NCBI GenBank assembly: GCA_042862465.1 | Contig: JASTVH010000007.1 | Coordinates: 62,001-126,000 of the forward strand | DNA: 64,000 nucleotides | Source: JASTVH01 sp042862465 | Lineage (GTDB): Bacteria; Pseudomonadota; Gammaproteobacteria; Pseudomonadales; Oleiphilaceae | Direction of reading: 5' to 3' | Shown: positions 1 to 9,887 of the stretch, one piece after another | Layout: every line of letters begins with the position of its first letter | How positions within the stretch are numbered: the first letter of the stretch is position 1 | Position numbers and translations under genes: made by a program | The notes under the pieces: model-generated | Database searches by the model: none | What the model was told of the DNA's origin: nothing | Seen by the model: only the letters and a program-made list of their open reading frames with translations

Positions 1-189
1 ATCCTCGATCTGGTCGACCAGCTGCAATCCGCCGATACCGACGGCGTCACACCCATGGCGCACCCCCTGGATGCCACCCAGCGTCTGCGCCCCGACCGGG
101 TGACCGAATCCAACGAGCGCGAAGCGTTCCAGGCCATTGCTCCGGCTACCGAGGATGGCTGCTACCTGGTTCCACGCGTCATCGAATGA
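1..189 (+). CDS. gatC: Glutamyl/aspartyl-tRNA amidotransferase subunit C (3' part)
   Basis: The window opens inside this gene. The first base is in frame, and 62 codons run to the TGA at 187-189. The visible tail contains the MAHPLDATQRLRPDRVTE region and ends in YLVPRVIE, both typical of the C-terminal half of GatC. GatC is the small subunit that holds GatA and GatB together in the enzyme converting Glu-tRNA(Gln) or Asp-tRNA(Asn) to the amide form. It is followed at once by gatA and gatB, which confirms the assignment. The start codon and N-terminus lie outside the window. Confidence 0.93.
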   Translation: MLDLVDQLQSADTDGVTPMAHPLDATQRLRPDRVTESNEREAFQAIAPATEDGCYLVPRVIE

Positions 190-226
190 TCGCTCGTCGT
201 TGATTTCCCATACTGGACTGGCTTCT

Positions 227-1681
<1,455 letters not shown>

Positions 1682-1692
1682 GGAGAGCACTG

Positions 1693-3138
1693 ATGGAATG
1701 GGAAGCAGTCATCGGGCTGGAAGTGCATGTTCAGCTCGCCACACAATCCAAGATTTTCTCCGGTGCCGGCACGGCTTTCGGCGCCGAGCCCAACACCCAG
1801 GCTTCGGCGGTGGATCTGGCCATGCCGGGCATGCTGCCGGTACTGAACGAAGGCGCCGTGCGCATGGCCACCATGTTCGGCCTGGCGGTGGACTCCGAGA
1901 TCGCCAAGCGGTCGGTGTTCGACCGCAAGAATTACTTCTACCCGGACCTGCCCAAGGGTTACCAGATCAGCCAGATGTATCACCCGATCGTCGGCCCGGG
2001 CCATGTGGACATCCACCTGGAAGACGGTACCCACAAGCGGGTTCGCATCCACCACGCCCACCTGGAAGAGGATGCGGGCAAGTCCCTGCATGAGGACTTC
2101 CACGGCATGACCGGCATCGATCTCAACCGCGCCGGCACCCCGCTGCTGGAAATCGTCTCCGAGCCGGACATGCGCTCGGCGGAAGAAGCGGTTGCCTACC
2201 TGAGGCAGATCCACGCCATCGTGACCTATCTGGGCATTTCCGACGGCGACATGTCCCAGGGCTCCATGCGCTGCGACTGCAACGTCTCCGTACGCCCCAA
2301 GGGGCAGGAGGAATTCGGCACCCGCGCCGAGATCAAGAACGTCAATTCCTTCCGCTTCGTGGAAAAAGCCATCAACACCGAGATCGAGCGCCAGATCGAG
2401 CTGATCGAGGACGGTGGCGAAGTGGTGCAGGAAACCCGCCTGTACGACGCCGACAACAACGAAACCCGTGCCATGCGCACCAAGGAATTCGCCAACGACT
2501 ACCGCTACTTCCCGGATCCGGACCTGCTGCCGGTGGTGATCGAAGACGATTACATCGACGCGGTGCGCAACGAGTTGCCGGAACTGCCGGAAGAAAAGCG
2601 CAAGCGTTTCCAGGACGAGTTCGGCCTGTCGGATTACGACGCCGGCGTCCTGGTGCAGAACCGCGCCACGGCCGACTATTTCGAGGACGTGGCCAACCGT
2701 TCCGGCGACGCCAAGCTGGCCGCCAACTGGGTCACCGGCGAGCTGTCCCGGCTGCTCAACCAGAATGAGGTGGCCATTGAAGACTGCCCTGTTTCTTCCG
2801 AAGACCTCGGCCAGCTGATTCAGCGCATCCGCGACAACACCATCTCCGGCAAGATCGCCAAGCAAGTCCTGGAAGCGGTCTGGAACGCCAACGGCACCCC
2901 GGACGAGGTGATTGAAAAGCAGGGCCTGAAACAGGTCTCAGACAGCGGCGCCATCGAAGCGCTTGTCGACGAAGTCATCGCCAACAACCCGGACATGGTG
3001 GAGCAGTATCAGTCCGAGGACGTGGAGAAGAAAAAGAAGAAGAAATTCCAGGCCCTGGTGGGTCAGGTGATGAAGGCGTCGAAAGGCAAGGCGAATCCGG
3101 CACAGGTCAACGAAATGCTGAAGTCCAAGCTCGACTGA
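1693..3138 (+). CDS. gatB: Glutamyl/aspartyl-tRNA amidotransferase subunit B
   Basis: GatB carries the kinase and transamidase sites that phosphorylate and then amidate the mischarged Glu- or Asp-tRNA. The 481-residue product begins MEWEAVIGLEVHVQLAT, the family's opening signature, and has LDRKNYFYPDLPKGYQISQ-type sequence near residue 80. A C-terminal YqeY-like tail ends in NPAQVNEMLKSKLD. The start is supported by a GGAGAG ribosome binding site just before the ATG. It is the last gene of gatCAB. A heptamer tandem repeat begins 2 bp after the stop and an intrinsic terminator follows. Confidence 0.97.
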   Translation: MEWEAVIGLEVHVQLATQSKIFSGAGTAFGAEPNTQASAVDLAMPGMLPVLNEGAVRMATMFGLAVDSEIAKRSVFDRKNYFYPDLPKGYQISQMYHPIVGPGHVDIHLEDGTHKRVRIHHAHLEEDAGKSLHEDFHGMTGIDLNRAGTPLLEIVSEPDMRSAEEAVAYLRQIHAIVTYLGISDGDMSQGSMRCDCNVSVRPKGQEEFGTRAEIKNVNSFRFVEKAINTEIERQIELIEDGGEVVQETRLYDADNNETRAMRTKEFANDYRYFPDPDLLPVVIEDDYIDAVRNELPELPEEKRKRFQDEFGLSDYDAGVLVQNRATADYFEDVANRSGDAKLAANWVTGELSRLLNQNEVAIEDCPVSSEDLGQLIQRIRDNTISGKIAKQVLEAVWNANGTPDEVIEKQGLKQVSDSGAIEALVDEVIANNPDMVEQYQSEDVEKKKKKKFQALVGQVMKASKGKANPAQVNEMLKSKLD

Positions 3139-3139
3139 G

Positions 3140-3175
3140 CGTTGGACGTTGGACGTTGGACGTTGGACGTTGGAC
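3140..3175 (+). repeat. Heptamer tandem repeat GTTGGAC x5
   Basis: Five perfect tandem copies of the 7-bp unit GTTGGAC (3141-3175) start directly after the gatB stop. A degenerate array of related heptamers lies on the other side of the terminator. Read on the minus strand from the rimO end it gives ACCGTTT twice, then AACGTTG and GACGTTT. Related 7-8 bp arrays occur at 9780 and 39953. Confidence 0.9.
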
Positions 3176-3202
3176 GATCAGTATGCCGCGTTCCGCCCCC
3201 AA

Positions 3203-3228
3203 GCCCGCAACATTGCGGGCTTTTTTTT
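3203..3228 (+). terminator. Intrinsic terminator of gatCAB
   Basis: A GC-rich stem GCCCGCA (3203-3209) pairs with TGCGGGC (3214-3220) across a 4-nt loop, and eight T follow at 3221-3228. It lies 65 bp after gatB. There is no T-run on the minus strand, so it would serve gatCAB rather than the convergent rimO. Confidence 0.9.
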
Positions 3229-3295
3229 ACGTGAAACCTGAAACGTCCAACGTTAAACGGTAAACGGTAAAACAAAGGCACACAGGCGTCCGGCA

Positions 3296-4663
3296 TCAGA
3301 CGTCCGACGTCAGCCCTTCCACCGGCACCGCCCAGAGATCATGCTCATCCGCATGCTCGATCTTCACGTCGACAAAATCCCCCGGCGCCGCGCCGTAGAA
3401 ATCATTCAGGAACACCATGCCGTCAATCTCCGGGGCATCCCCGGGGCCACGGGCGATGGCGCCTTCGTCGTCCACTTCATCGATCAGCACCCGCATGGTG
3501 GTGCCGATCTTGCGTTGCAGGCGCTCGGCGCTGATGCGGGCCTGGTGCTCCATGAAGCGCTCCTTGCGCTCCTCGGCCACCTCCGGCGGTACCGGGTTGT
3601 CCAGTTCGTTGGCCGGTGCGCCCTCCACCGGTGAATAGGTGAAGCAGCCAACGCGGTCCAGTTGGGCTTCGCTGAGCCAGTCCAGCAGGTATTGAAAGTC
3701 CTCTTCGGTCTCCCCGGGAAAGCCGACGATGAAGGTCGAGCGAATGGTTAGCTCCGGGCAGATTTCACGCCACTTGCGGATGCGCTCGAGGGTCTTGGCA
3801 TCGTGGGCGGGGCGTTTCATGGCCTTGAGGATACGGGGACTGGCGTGCTGGAACGGGATATCCAGGTACGGCAGGATCTTGCCCTCGGCCATCAGGGGAA
3901 TGATGTTATCCACATGCGGATAGGGATAGACGTAGTGCATCCGTACCCAGACGCCCAGCTCGCCCAGCGCTTCTGCCAGTTCCTGCATGCGCGTTTTCAG
4001 CGGACGACCGTTCCAGAACCCCGTGCGGTATTTGATGTCCACGCCATAGGCGCTGGTGTCCTGGGAAATCACCAGCACTTCCTGCACACCGGCGTCCACC
4101 AGACGCTTGGCCTCGTCCATCACGTCGCCAATGGGGCGGCTGACCAAGTCGCCGCGCATGGCCGGGATGATGCAGAAGGCACAGCGGTGATTGCAGCCTT
4201 CGGAAATCTTCAGGTACGCATAGTGGCGCGGTGTCAGCTTGACGCCCTGAGCCGGCACCAGATCAATGAAGGGATTGTGCTCCTTCTGCGGCGGCACCAC
4301 CTGATGAACCGCACCCACCACTTCCTCATAGGCCTGAGGGCCGGTCACTGAAAGCACCTTGGGATGGGTGTCCCGGATGCGGTCGGCTTCCACGCCCATG
4401 CAGCCGGTCACGATCACCTTGCCGTTCTCGTTGATCGCCTCGCCAATGGCATCCAGGGATTCCTGCTTGGCCGCATCGATAAAGCCGCAGGTGTTGACCA
4501 CCACCACATCGGCGTCGTTATAGGTCGGTACAACCTCGTAGCCGTCTGTGCGCAATTGCGTCAGTATGCGCTCCGAATCCACCAGGGCCTTGGGGCACCC
4601 CAGACTGATAAAACCCACCCGTCCCTGCCCCTTGTCTTGCACCGACTCACTCATCTGTTTCAC
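3296..4663 (-). CDS. rimO: Ribosomal protein S12 (aspartate) methylthiotransferase RimO
   Basis: RimO is a radical SAM enzyme with two 4Fe-4S clusters that methylthiolates the conserved Asp of ribosomal protein S12. The product has 455 residues. The N-terminal UPF0004 domain shows GFISLGCPKALVDSE with cluster ligands Cys23, Cys59 and Cys88. The radical SAM domain has Cys157, Cys161 and Cys164 in EGCNHRCAFC, and a TRAM domain closes the protein. The GCPKALVDS and IIPAMRG motifs separate it from MiaB, which lies 6 kb away in this window. Start choice between Met1 and Met4 is open. It is transcribed alone, convergent with gatB. Confidence 0.96.
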   Translation of the reverse strand: MKQMSESVQDKGQGRVGFISLGCPKALVDSERILTQLRTDGYEVVPTYNDADVVVVNTCGFIDAAKQESLDAIGEAINENGKVIVTGCMGVEADRIRDTHPKVLSVTGPQAYEEVVGAVHQVVPPQKEHNPFIDLVPAQGVKLTPRHYAYLKISEGCNHRCAFCIIPAMRGDLVSRPIGDVMDEAKRLVDAGVQEVLVISQDTSAYGVDIKYRTGFWNGRPLKTRMQELAEALGELGVWVRMHYVYPYPHVDNIIPLMAEGKILPYLDIPFQHASPRILKAMKRPAHDAKTLERIRKWREICPELTIRSTFIVGFPGETEEDFQYLLDWLSEAQLDRVGCFTYSPVEGAPANELDNPVPPEVAEERKERFMEHQARISAERLQRKIGTTMRVLIDEVDDEGAIARGPGDAPEIDGMVFLNDFYGAAPGDFVDVKIEHADEHDLWAVPVEGLTSDV

Positions 4664-4912
4664 CTTTAACCGCCATGGCGGACGTACCCGCCCGCACGCA
4701 TCTAATCATGCACTGCGCAAAAATTGGGCGCTTATTGTAGGGGAGTCGCTCCCACAACCAAAGCCTTCTTTATGACGGCTTATTGATGTGTCGCTTGAGC
4801 AGGACCAGGGAACTGCCGAGAATTCAGACGATTTAGCAGCAAATTCCGCAATTTTGCGCTATCATTACAATCGTGTTTAATTTTTAACCAAACAAGTGAC
4901 CGATCAACGTCT
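4664..4912. other. Divergent intergenic region rimO / PilZ gene
   Basis: This 249-bp gap must contain the promoters of both flanking genes. Its right half is AT-rich, with TATCATTACAAT near 4860-4871 as a possible -10 for the PilZ gene, but no convincing -35 accompanies it. A short imperfect hairpin (GGGGAG, TCG, CTCCC) lies at about 4740-4753. I see no gene here. Confidence 0.5.
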
Positions 4913-5329
4913 ATGCAGGCCAGCGACTCTCAGCCACACAACCGCCCCAATTTGCGCCACCATCACCGGGTACCGGCGGATCTTGTCGTCGAGGTGACCG
5001 CCGAGAGCGGCGCCAGTGTTGAGTGCGCGTGCGCCAACCTGTCGCGGGCCGGACTGATGCTGTCCTGCACGCCGGATCAGGTATCTCAGATCCTGCCCAA
5101 CAACATGACCATCGCCCCCCGGCAGGCGGTGAGGCTGCACGCCCGCTTCAAGCTGCCGGTGCTGAGCATCCAGTCTGTGCAGATCTCCGTGGCCTGCGAT
5201 GTCATCTATGTCCGCCGTGTATCACGGGACTGCTTCCAGGTCGGCATGCACTTCGTGGACTTTGAAGGCAGTGGCCGCGACTACGTCGACCAGTATATGG
5301 ACAGACGCCTGCAAGACACCCCCGTCTGA
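4913..5329 (+). CDS. PilZ domain protein, probable c-di-GMP receptor
   Basis: The 138-residue product is essentially one PilZ domain. The c-di-GMP binding signature is visible as RHHHR (Arg15, Arg19, the RxxxR motif) followed by NLSRAG (42-47, the D/NxSxxG motif), with a beta-rich remainder ending in QVGMHFVDFEG. Such single-domain proteins couple cyclic-di-GMP levels to motility, biofilm or envelope functions through a partner protein. No partner is encoded beside it, because the flanking rimO and cysD are housekeeping genes. There is no obvious ribosome binding site before the ATG. Family assignment is firm; the target process is unknown. Confidence 0.88.
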   Translation: MQASDSQPHNRPNLRHHHRVPADLVVEVTAESGASVECACANLSRAGLMLSCTPDQVSQILPNNMTIAPRQAVRLHARFKLPVLSIQSVQISVACDVIYVRRVSRDCFQVGMHFVDFEGSGRDYVDQYMDRRLQDTPV

Positions 5330-5368
5330 TACCCTTTCGCAACAGCCCCGATATATTCATATAAAAGA

Positions 5369-5396
5369 TTGCTCTAGTCCGCGGGCTTCTTATAGC
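5369..5396 (+). promoter_or_regulatory. Candidate sigma-70 promoter of cysDN
   Basis: TTGCTC (5369-5374) and TATAGC (5391-5396) are spaced 16 bp apart, about 105 bp before cysD. A second -10-like TATAGT follows some 20 bp downstream. The long leader could hold a CysB site, but I cannot identify one by eye. Confidence 0.4.
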
Positions 5397-5501
5397 CATG
5401 CGGCTTTTGCTATAGTTGCGACTCTTAAATTGGTCTTCAAGCGCCTTGAACGGTCTGACACAGCGTGCACGACCGGGCACGGCAAGCGGCAAAGGTAGAC
5501 G

Positions 5502-6410
5502 ATGACAACCTACAACCTGACGCACCTCAAACAGCTGGAAGCGGAAAGCATCCACATCATTCGTGAAGTGGCGGCCGAGTTCGACAACCCGGTCATGCTG
5601 TATTCCATCGGCAAGGACTCCTCGGTCATGCTCCACCTGGCCCGCAAGGCGTTCTATCCGGGCAAGATGCCGTTTCCGCTCATGCATGTGGACACCACCT
5701 GGAAATTCCGGGAAATGATCGAATTCCGTGATCGCATGGCCCGCCAGTATGGCTTTGACCTGATCGTCCACATCAACGAGGAAGGCGTAAAGCAGGGTGT
5801 CGGCCCCTTTACCCATGGCAGCGCCAAGCACACCGACATCATGAAGACCCAGTCCCTCAAGCAGGCCCTCGACAAGTACGGTTTCGATGCCGCCTTCGGT
5901 GGCGCCCGCCGCGACGAAGAGAAGTCCCGCGCCAAGGAACGGGTCTACTCCTTCCGCGACAAGCATCACCGCTGGGATCCGAAAAACCAGCGCCCGGAGC
6001 TGTGGAACATCTACAACGGCAAGATCGAGAAGGGCGAGAGCATCCGCGTCTTCCCGCTTTCCAACTGGACCGAGCTGGACATCTGGCAATACATCCATCT
6101 GGAAGGTATCGAGATCGTACCGCTGTACTACTCCAAGAAGCGGCCGGTGGTGGAGCGCGATGGCGCCCTGATCATGGTGGATGACGACCGCATGCCGCTG
6201 GAGCCGGGCGAAGAGCCGGAAATGCGCTCTGTCCGCTTCCGTACGCTGGGCTGCTACCCCCTCACTGGCGCGGTGGAATCCGAAGCCGACACGCTGCCGG
6301 ACATCATTCAGGAAATGCTGCTGACCACCAGCTCCGAACGCCAGGGCCGCGTGATCGACCACGACTCGGCCGGTTCCATGGAGAAGAAGAAGCGCGAAGG
6401 TTACTTCTAA
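5502..6410 (+). CDS. cysD: Sulfate adenylyltransferase subunit 2
   Basis: CysD catalyses adenylation of sulfate to APS from ATP, driven by GTP hydrolysis in its partner CysN. The product has 302 residues, the family length. The ATP-pyrophosphatase loop SIGKDSS is at residues 35-41, and the C-terminus shows the family pattern ending MEKKKREGYF. It is the first gene of a cysD-cysN pair separated by 78 bp. That gap carries a short GC direct repeat and a GGAG site for cysN. Assimilatory sulfate activation in the cytoplasm is the expected role. Confidence 0.97.
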   Translation: MTTYNLTHLKQLEAESIHIIREVAAEFDNPVMLYSIGKDSSVMLHLARKAFYPGKMPFPLMHVDTTWKFREMIEFRDRMARQYGFDLIVHINEEGVKQGVGPFTHGSAKHTDIMKTQSLKQALDKYGFDAAFGGARRDEEKSRAKERVYSFRDKHHRWDPKNQRPELWNIYNGKIEKGESIRVFPLSNWTELDIWQYIHLEGIEIVPLYYSKKRPVVERDGALIMVDDDRMPLEPGEEPEMRSVRFRTLGCYPLTGAVESEADTLPDIIQEMLLTTSSERQGRVIDHDSAGSMEKKKREGYF

Positions 6411-6488
6411 ACCGCTCGAACCCAAAGCAGCCCCAAACAGGATTCGAAGGCGCGCCGAGGCGCGCCCTCACCCGGAGTCGGAATTACG

Positions 6489-8147
6489 ATGGCACATCAA
6501 TCTGATCTGATCGCAGAAGACATCAACGAATACCTGGCCCAGCACGAACGCAAGGAACTGCTGCGCCTGCTGACCTGTGGTAGCGTGGACGACGGCAAGA
6601 GCACCCTGATCGGCCGCCTGCTGCACGACACCAAAATGATCTACGAAGATCACCTGGCGGCCCTGGAGAGCGACAGCGCCAAGGTCGGCACCACCGGCGA
6701 GAAGCTGGACCTGGCCCTACTGGTGGATGGCCTGCAGGCCGAGCGGGAACAGGGCATCACCATCGATGTCGCCTACCGCTACTTCTCCACCGACAAGCGC
6801 AAGTTCATCATTGCCGACACCCCAGGCCATGAGCAGTACACCCGCAACATGGCCACCGGCGCCTCCACCGCGCAGTTGGCGATCATCCTGATCGACGCCC
6901 GTCACGGCGTCCTGACCCAGACCAAGCGGCACTCGTTCATCGCCTCCCTGCTGGGCATCCGTCATGTGGTTGTGGCCATTAACAAGATGGACCTGGTGGA
7001 CTACTCCGAAGAGCGCTTCAACGAGATCCGCGAAGACTACCTGGATTTCTGTGGCAACCTGGACCTGCAGGACATCCGCTTCGTCCCCATCTCCGCCCTG
7101 GAAGGGGACAACGTCGTTTCCCGCAGCGAGAAGACTCCCTGGTTCAAGGATCAGCCACTGATGGAGATCCTGGAAACGGTCGCCATCTCCAAGGACAAGG
7201 ACCTGGAGCACCTGCGCTTCCCGGTGCAGTACGTCAACCGCCCTCACCTCAACTTCCGGGGTTTCTGCGGCACCGTGGCCTCCGGCACCGTGAGCCCGGG
7301 CGACACCATCATGGCACTGCCCTCCCGCAAGACCTCCAAGGTAAAGGAAATCGTGACCCTGGACGGTAACCTGGAGGAGGCCTACGCCGATCAGGCGGTC
7401 ACCCTGACCCTGGAAGACGAGATCGACATCAGCCGCGGCGACATGATCGTCAAGCCGGACGACCTGCCTCACGTGGACAACCGCGTACAGGCCAACGTGG
7501 TATGGATGAACGACCAGCCGCTGGTACCGGGTCGCCTGTACTACATCAAGCAGGGCCCGCTGTTCACATCCGGTTCGGTGCGCCACATCCAGCACAAGAT
7601 CGACGTCAACACCCTGGAAGAACAGGAAGCCGAGCAGCTGGACCTGAACGAAATCGCCGTGTGCGACTTCACCTTCAGCCAGCCCCTGGCCTTCGACCGC
7701 TATCCGGAGCGTGGCTCCACCGGCGCCTTCATCATCATCGACCGGCTGACCAACGTCACCGTGGGCGCCGGCATGATGCTGGCTCCGGCCGCGGAATCGG
7801 AAGAGCTGTTTGAACCGGTCTCCCTGCAGGAGCGCAAGCGCCGCTTCCACCAGGAGCCGCTGATCATCGAGTGCCTCGGGGACAGCGCGGATCTGGCGCT
7901 AACCGCCCTGGAGCGCAAGCTGTTCGACATGGGCAAGACCATGGTCGTGCTCGACAGCGAAACCCTGGCCAGCGCCGAAGAGCGTGCCAAGATTGCGGCA
8001 CTGCTCAAGGAGAAAGGTCTGATTGTGCTCACTGCCGATCTGCAGGGCGCGACCAGCGACGCTCAGATCACCGTGGGCAGTGGGGACGAGGTCTCCCGGG
8101 CCACCGCCGATCTGGTCGAGCAACTGCGCGAAGACGAGCGGCTATAA
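6489..8147 (+). CDS. cysN: Sulfate adenylyltransferase subunit 1 (GTPase)
   Basis: CysN is the elongation-factor-like GTPase that powers APS synthesis by CysD. GTPase motifs are in order: G1 GSVDDGKS at 31-38, G3 DTPGH at 110-114 and G4 NKMD at 165-168, followed by EF-Tu-like beta-barrel domains. At 552 residues it is longer than plain CysN (about 475 in E. coli). The extra C-terminal stretch (QEPLIIECLGDSADLALTALERKL onward) resembles a shortened, degenerate APS-kinase-like tail without a P-loop. A separate cysC would then be needed elsewhere to make PAPS. The CysN call is secure; the nature of the tail is inference. Confidence 0.94.
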   Translation: MAHQSDLIAEDINEYLAQHERKELLRLLTCGSVDDGKSTLIGRLLHDTKMIYEDHLAALESDSAKVGTTGEKLDLALLVDGLQAEREQGITIDVAYRYFSTDKRKFIIADTPGHEQYTRNMATGASTAQLAIILIDARHGVLTQTKRHSFIASLLGIRHVVVAINKMDLVDYSEERFNEIREDYLDFCGNLDLQDIRFVPISALEGDNVVSRSEKTPWFKDQPLMEILETVAISKDKDLEHLRFPVQYVNRPHLNFRGFCGTVASGTVSPGDTIMALPSRKTSKVKEIVTLDGNLEEAYADQAVTLTLEDEIDISRGDMIVKPDDLPHVDNRVQANVVWMNDQPLVPGRLYYIKQGPLFTSGSVRHIQHKIDVNTLEEQEAEQLDLNEIAVCDFTFSQPLAFDRYPERGSTGAFIIIDRLTNVTVGAGMMLAPAAESEELFEPVSLQERKRRFHQEPLIIECLGDSADLALTALERKLFDMGKTMVVLDSETLASAEERAKIAALLKEKGLIVLTADLQGATSDAQITVGSGDEVSRATADLVEQLREDERL

Positions 8148-8165
8148 TCACCGCTTGGAGATGCG

Positions 8166-8265
8166 GTAGGTTGGGCTGAGCCTGCGAAGCCCAACATGGT
8201 GACCCTGACAAGCCCAACGTCGTGCCCGAACGCGATGTTGGGCTTCCTTTGTCAGCCCAACCTAC
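8166..8265. repeat. Palindromic intergenic repeat (GTAGGTTGGGCT type)
   Basis: Outer arms GTAGGTTGGGCTGA (8166-8179) and TCAGCCCAACCTAC (8252-8265) are exact inverted repeats. Nested inside, GAAGCCCAACAT (8186-8197) pairs with ATGTTGGGCTTC (8235-8246), and an extra AAGCCCAACGT sits in the loop. Such foldbacks are a common class of intergenic repeat in proteobacteria. This copy lies between cysN and yejK and could act as a transcription or RNA-processing barrier. Confidence 0.85.
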
Positions 8266-8344
8266 GCCACTTGCCAGCCCCACTGTTCTCGACGTACCCT
8301 CCCCTTCCGATTTTCCCGCGAAAGCTCCAACAGGAATAGGTGCC

Positions 8345-9361
8345 ATGGCGATTCGTGCCCTTCGTTTCTTTCACGTCTCTCACCTCAACCCGGCTGAAGC
8401 CGCCCGCATCACCAACGGCGAGGCCCTGTGCGAGCCCGGCGGTGACTACGAAAGCCTGCACAAGCAACTCAAGCGCCTGTTCAATGCCAAACCCGGCAAA
8501 CGCTACGGTCGCTTTTCCGAAGATATCGGCGAAGCGCCCCTCAGCAGCTGGCTGAAGGACTATCTGGAAGAGAAACAGACCTTTGAACGCTTTTCCGAAT
8601 CGGTCTCCGGACAACTGGGGCATCTGTTCGACAACAACGACCTGGAGCACGAAGGCCCGCTCCTGCTCGTCCACGAAACGCTCGCCGACGGCGAAGTGAT
8701 CTACCTGTTTGCCCTGGAACAGGACAGCAGCCTGTGCCTGACCGGCAACCTCGCCCTGGATGCCACCGACACCCTGAGCCTGTCACGGCTCAATCTGGCC
8801 ATCAGGATTGAAGTGGACGAGTGGTTGCGTGAAGGGGGCGACAACTACCTGACTTTCTTCAAGGGCCGAGGCACCGCCGACTGGGGCGACCTGTTCGAGA
8901 AACTGGTGGGGTTCAGCAACCAGGTGGACGTGGACAAGGAAACCCAGACCTTTCTGGACGCGGTGGAATCCTTTGCCCGCGAATCCGACGACGAACAGGC
9001 CCAGACCGTACGCAACCGGGCCTTCGAATTCTGCCGCGACCAGAGCTCCCTGGGTGAACCGGTGCCTATCGACGCCCTCTCCAGCTACATCGACGAATCC
9101 AATCCGGAGCGCTTCAGCGAGTTCGTCAACGAATCCCAGTCCCTCTCCGCCGATACGGTCCTGCACCCGGACCAGCGCAAGGTCCGCAAGCTGGTTCGCA
9201 TCTCCGGGCGCGGCCACGGCATGAGCCTGTCCTTTTCATCGGACCTGGTGAATCAGGGGGTACATTACGACCCGTCGCAGGATGCGCTGATCATCACCAA
9301 GCTGCCGAAATCGTTGAAGGAGCAGTTGCAGACGTACCTGGAGAGCAAGGCTGAGGAGTAG
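8345..9361 (+). CDS. yejK: Nucleoid-associated protein YejK/NdpA
   Basis: The product (338 residues from the ATG at 8345) matches the YejK/NdpA 37-kDa nucleoid-associated family in length and in motifs such as FFKGRGTADWGDLFEKLVG, a run of acidic helices, and a C-terminal RISGRGHGMSLSFSSD segment. Upstream codons are open, but they run into the palindromic repeat and would encode a low-complexity proline-rich leader, so the internal ATG is preferred. The protein is thought to bind the nucleoid; its precise role is poorly defined even in E. coli. It stands alone, convergent with the DUF1820 gene. Confidence 0.9.
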   Translation: MAIRALRFFHVSHLNPAEAARITNGEALCEPGGDYESLHKQLKRLFNAKPGKRYGRFSEDIGEAPLSSWLKDYLEEKQTFERFSESVSGQLGHLFDNNDLEHEGPLLLVHETLADGEVIYLFALEQDSSLCLTGNLALDATDTLSLSRLNLAIRIEVDEWLREGGDNYLTFFKGRGTADWGDLFEKLVGFSNQVDVDKETQTFLDAVESFARESDDEQAQTVRNRAFEFCRDQSSLGEPVPIDALSSYIDESNPERFSEFVNESQSLSADTVLHPDQRKVRKLVRISGRGHGMSLSFSSDLVNQGVHYDPSQDALIITKLPKSLKEQLQTYLESKAEE

Positions 9362-9403
9362 AACGTCGGAAACAGCATCGCTGGCGAAGGCGTCAGATCA
9401 ACC

Positions 9404-9712
9404 TTATTTATCGCGGCTTCTTAGGGGTGTGACGCCCGCCTTGACGGTACTGACAGGTCCATGACCCGAGGCCTCGACCTCGTCGATGCGAATGATCGCA
9501 TTGACCGGAATCCAGGTCTTTTTCACGCCCTCGAACTCTTTGCGCAGCTTCTCCTGCCCCGGATCCACCACCACCTGTGAGCGCTCGCCAAAGGTAAGCT
9601 CGTCCACTTCCACGAAGCCCAGCATGTCACTGGGGTAGACGTGGGCGGCGTAAAGCTCGAAGACCTCTTCCTGATTGTAGAACAGGACCTTGTACATCTT
9701 CTTGGTGCTCAT
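9404..9712 (-). CDS. DUF1820 family protein
   Basis: A 102-residue cytoplasmic protein of the DUF1820 family, recognised by MYKVLFYNQEEVFELYAAHV at its start and the SDMLGFVEVDELTFGE core. It has no membrane segment or signal peptide and no catalytic motif I can name. Family members are small conserved gammaproteobacterial proteins of unknown function. It is monocistronic here, with a repeat-filled gap upstream and yejK convergent downstream. The ribosome binding site is weak. Confidence 0.85.
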   Translation of the reverse strand: MSTKKMYKVLFYNQEEVFELYAAHVYPSDMLGFVEVDELTFGERSQVVVDPGQEKLRKEFEGVKKTWIPVNAIIRIDEVEASGHGPVSTVKAGVTPLRSRDK

Positions 9713-9779
9713 GGTGTTTGGGGCGATCTCTTGGGCTAACAGTGCGGGATGGGTGTGGCTGCGGATTTTAACACGATTT

Positions 9780-9849
9780 GTCGGATGTCGGATGTCGGAT
9801 GTCGGATGTCGGATGTCGGATGTCGGATGTCGGATGTCGGATGTCGGAT
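9780..9849. repeat. Heptamer tandem repeat GTCGGAT x10
   Basis: Ten perfect head-to-tail copies of GTCGGAT occupy 70 bp, followed by a broken unit GTC. The array starts 67 bp upstream of the DUF1820 start codon, so copy-number change could alter that promoter region. Open frames through the array are artefacts of the period. It has no spacers and is not a CRISPR. Confidence 0.95.
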
Positions 9850-9887
9850 GTCTTCAAGCTTATTGCACGGCCTTTAGACTGCAACCC

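Noticed and set aside
5202..6425. A 407-codon minus-strand open frame across cysD
   Set aside because: It overlaps cysD completely in antisense and shows only the Val/Leu/His-rich composition of shadow frames.
8222..8344. Longer YejK starting at 8222
   Set aside because: The added 41 residues come from the right arm of the palindromic repeat and a proline-rich stretch absent from the family.
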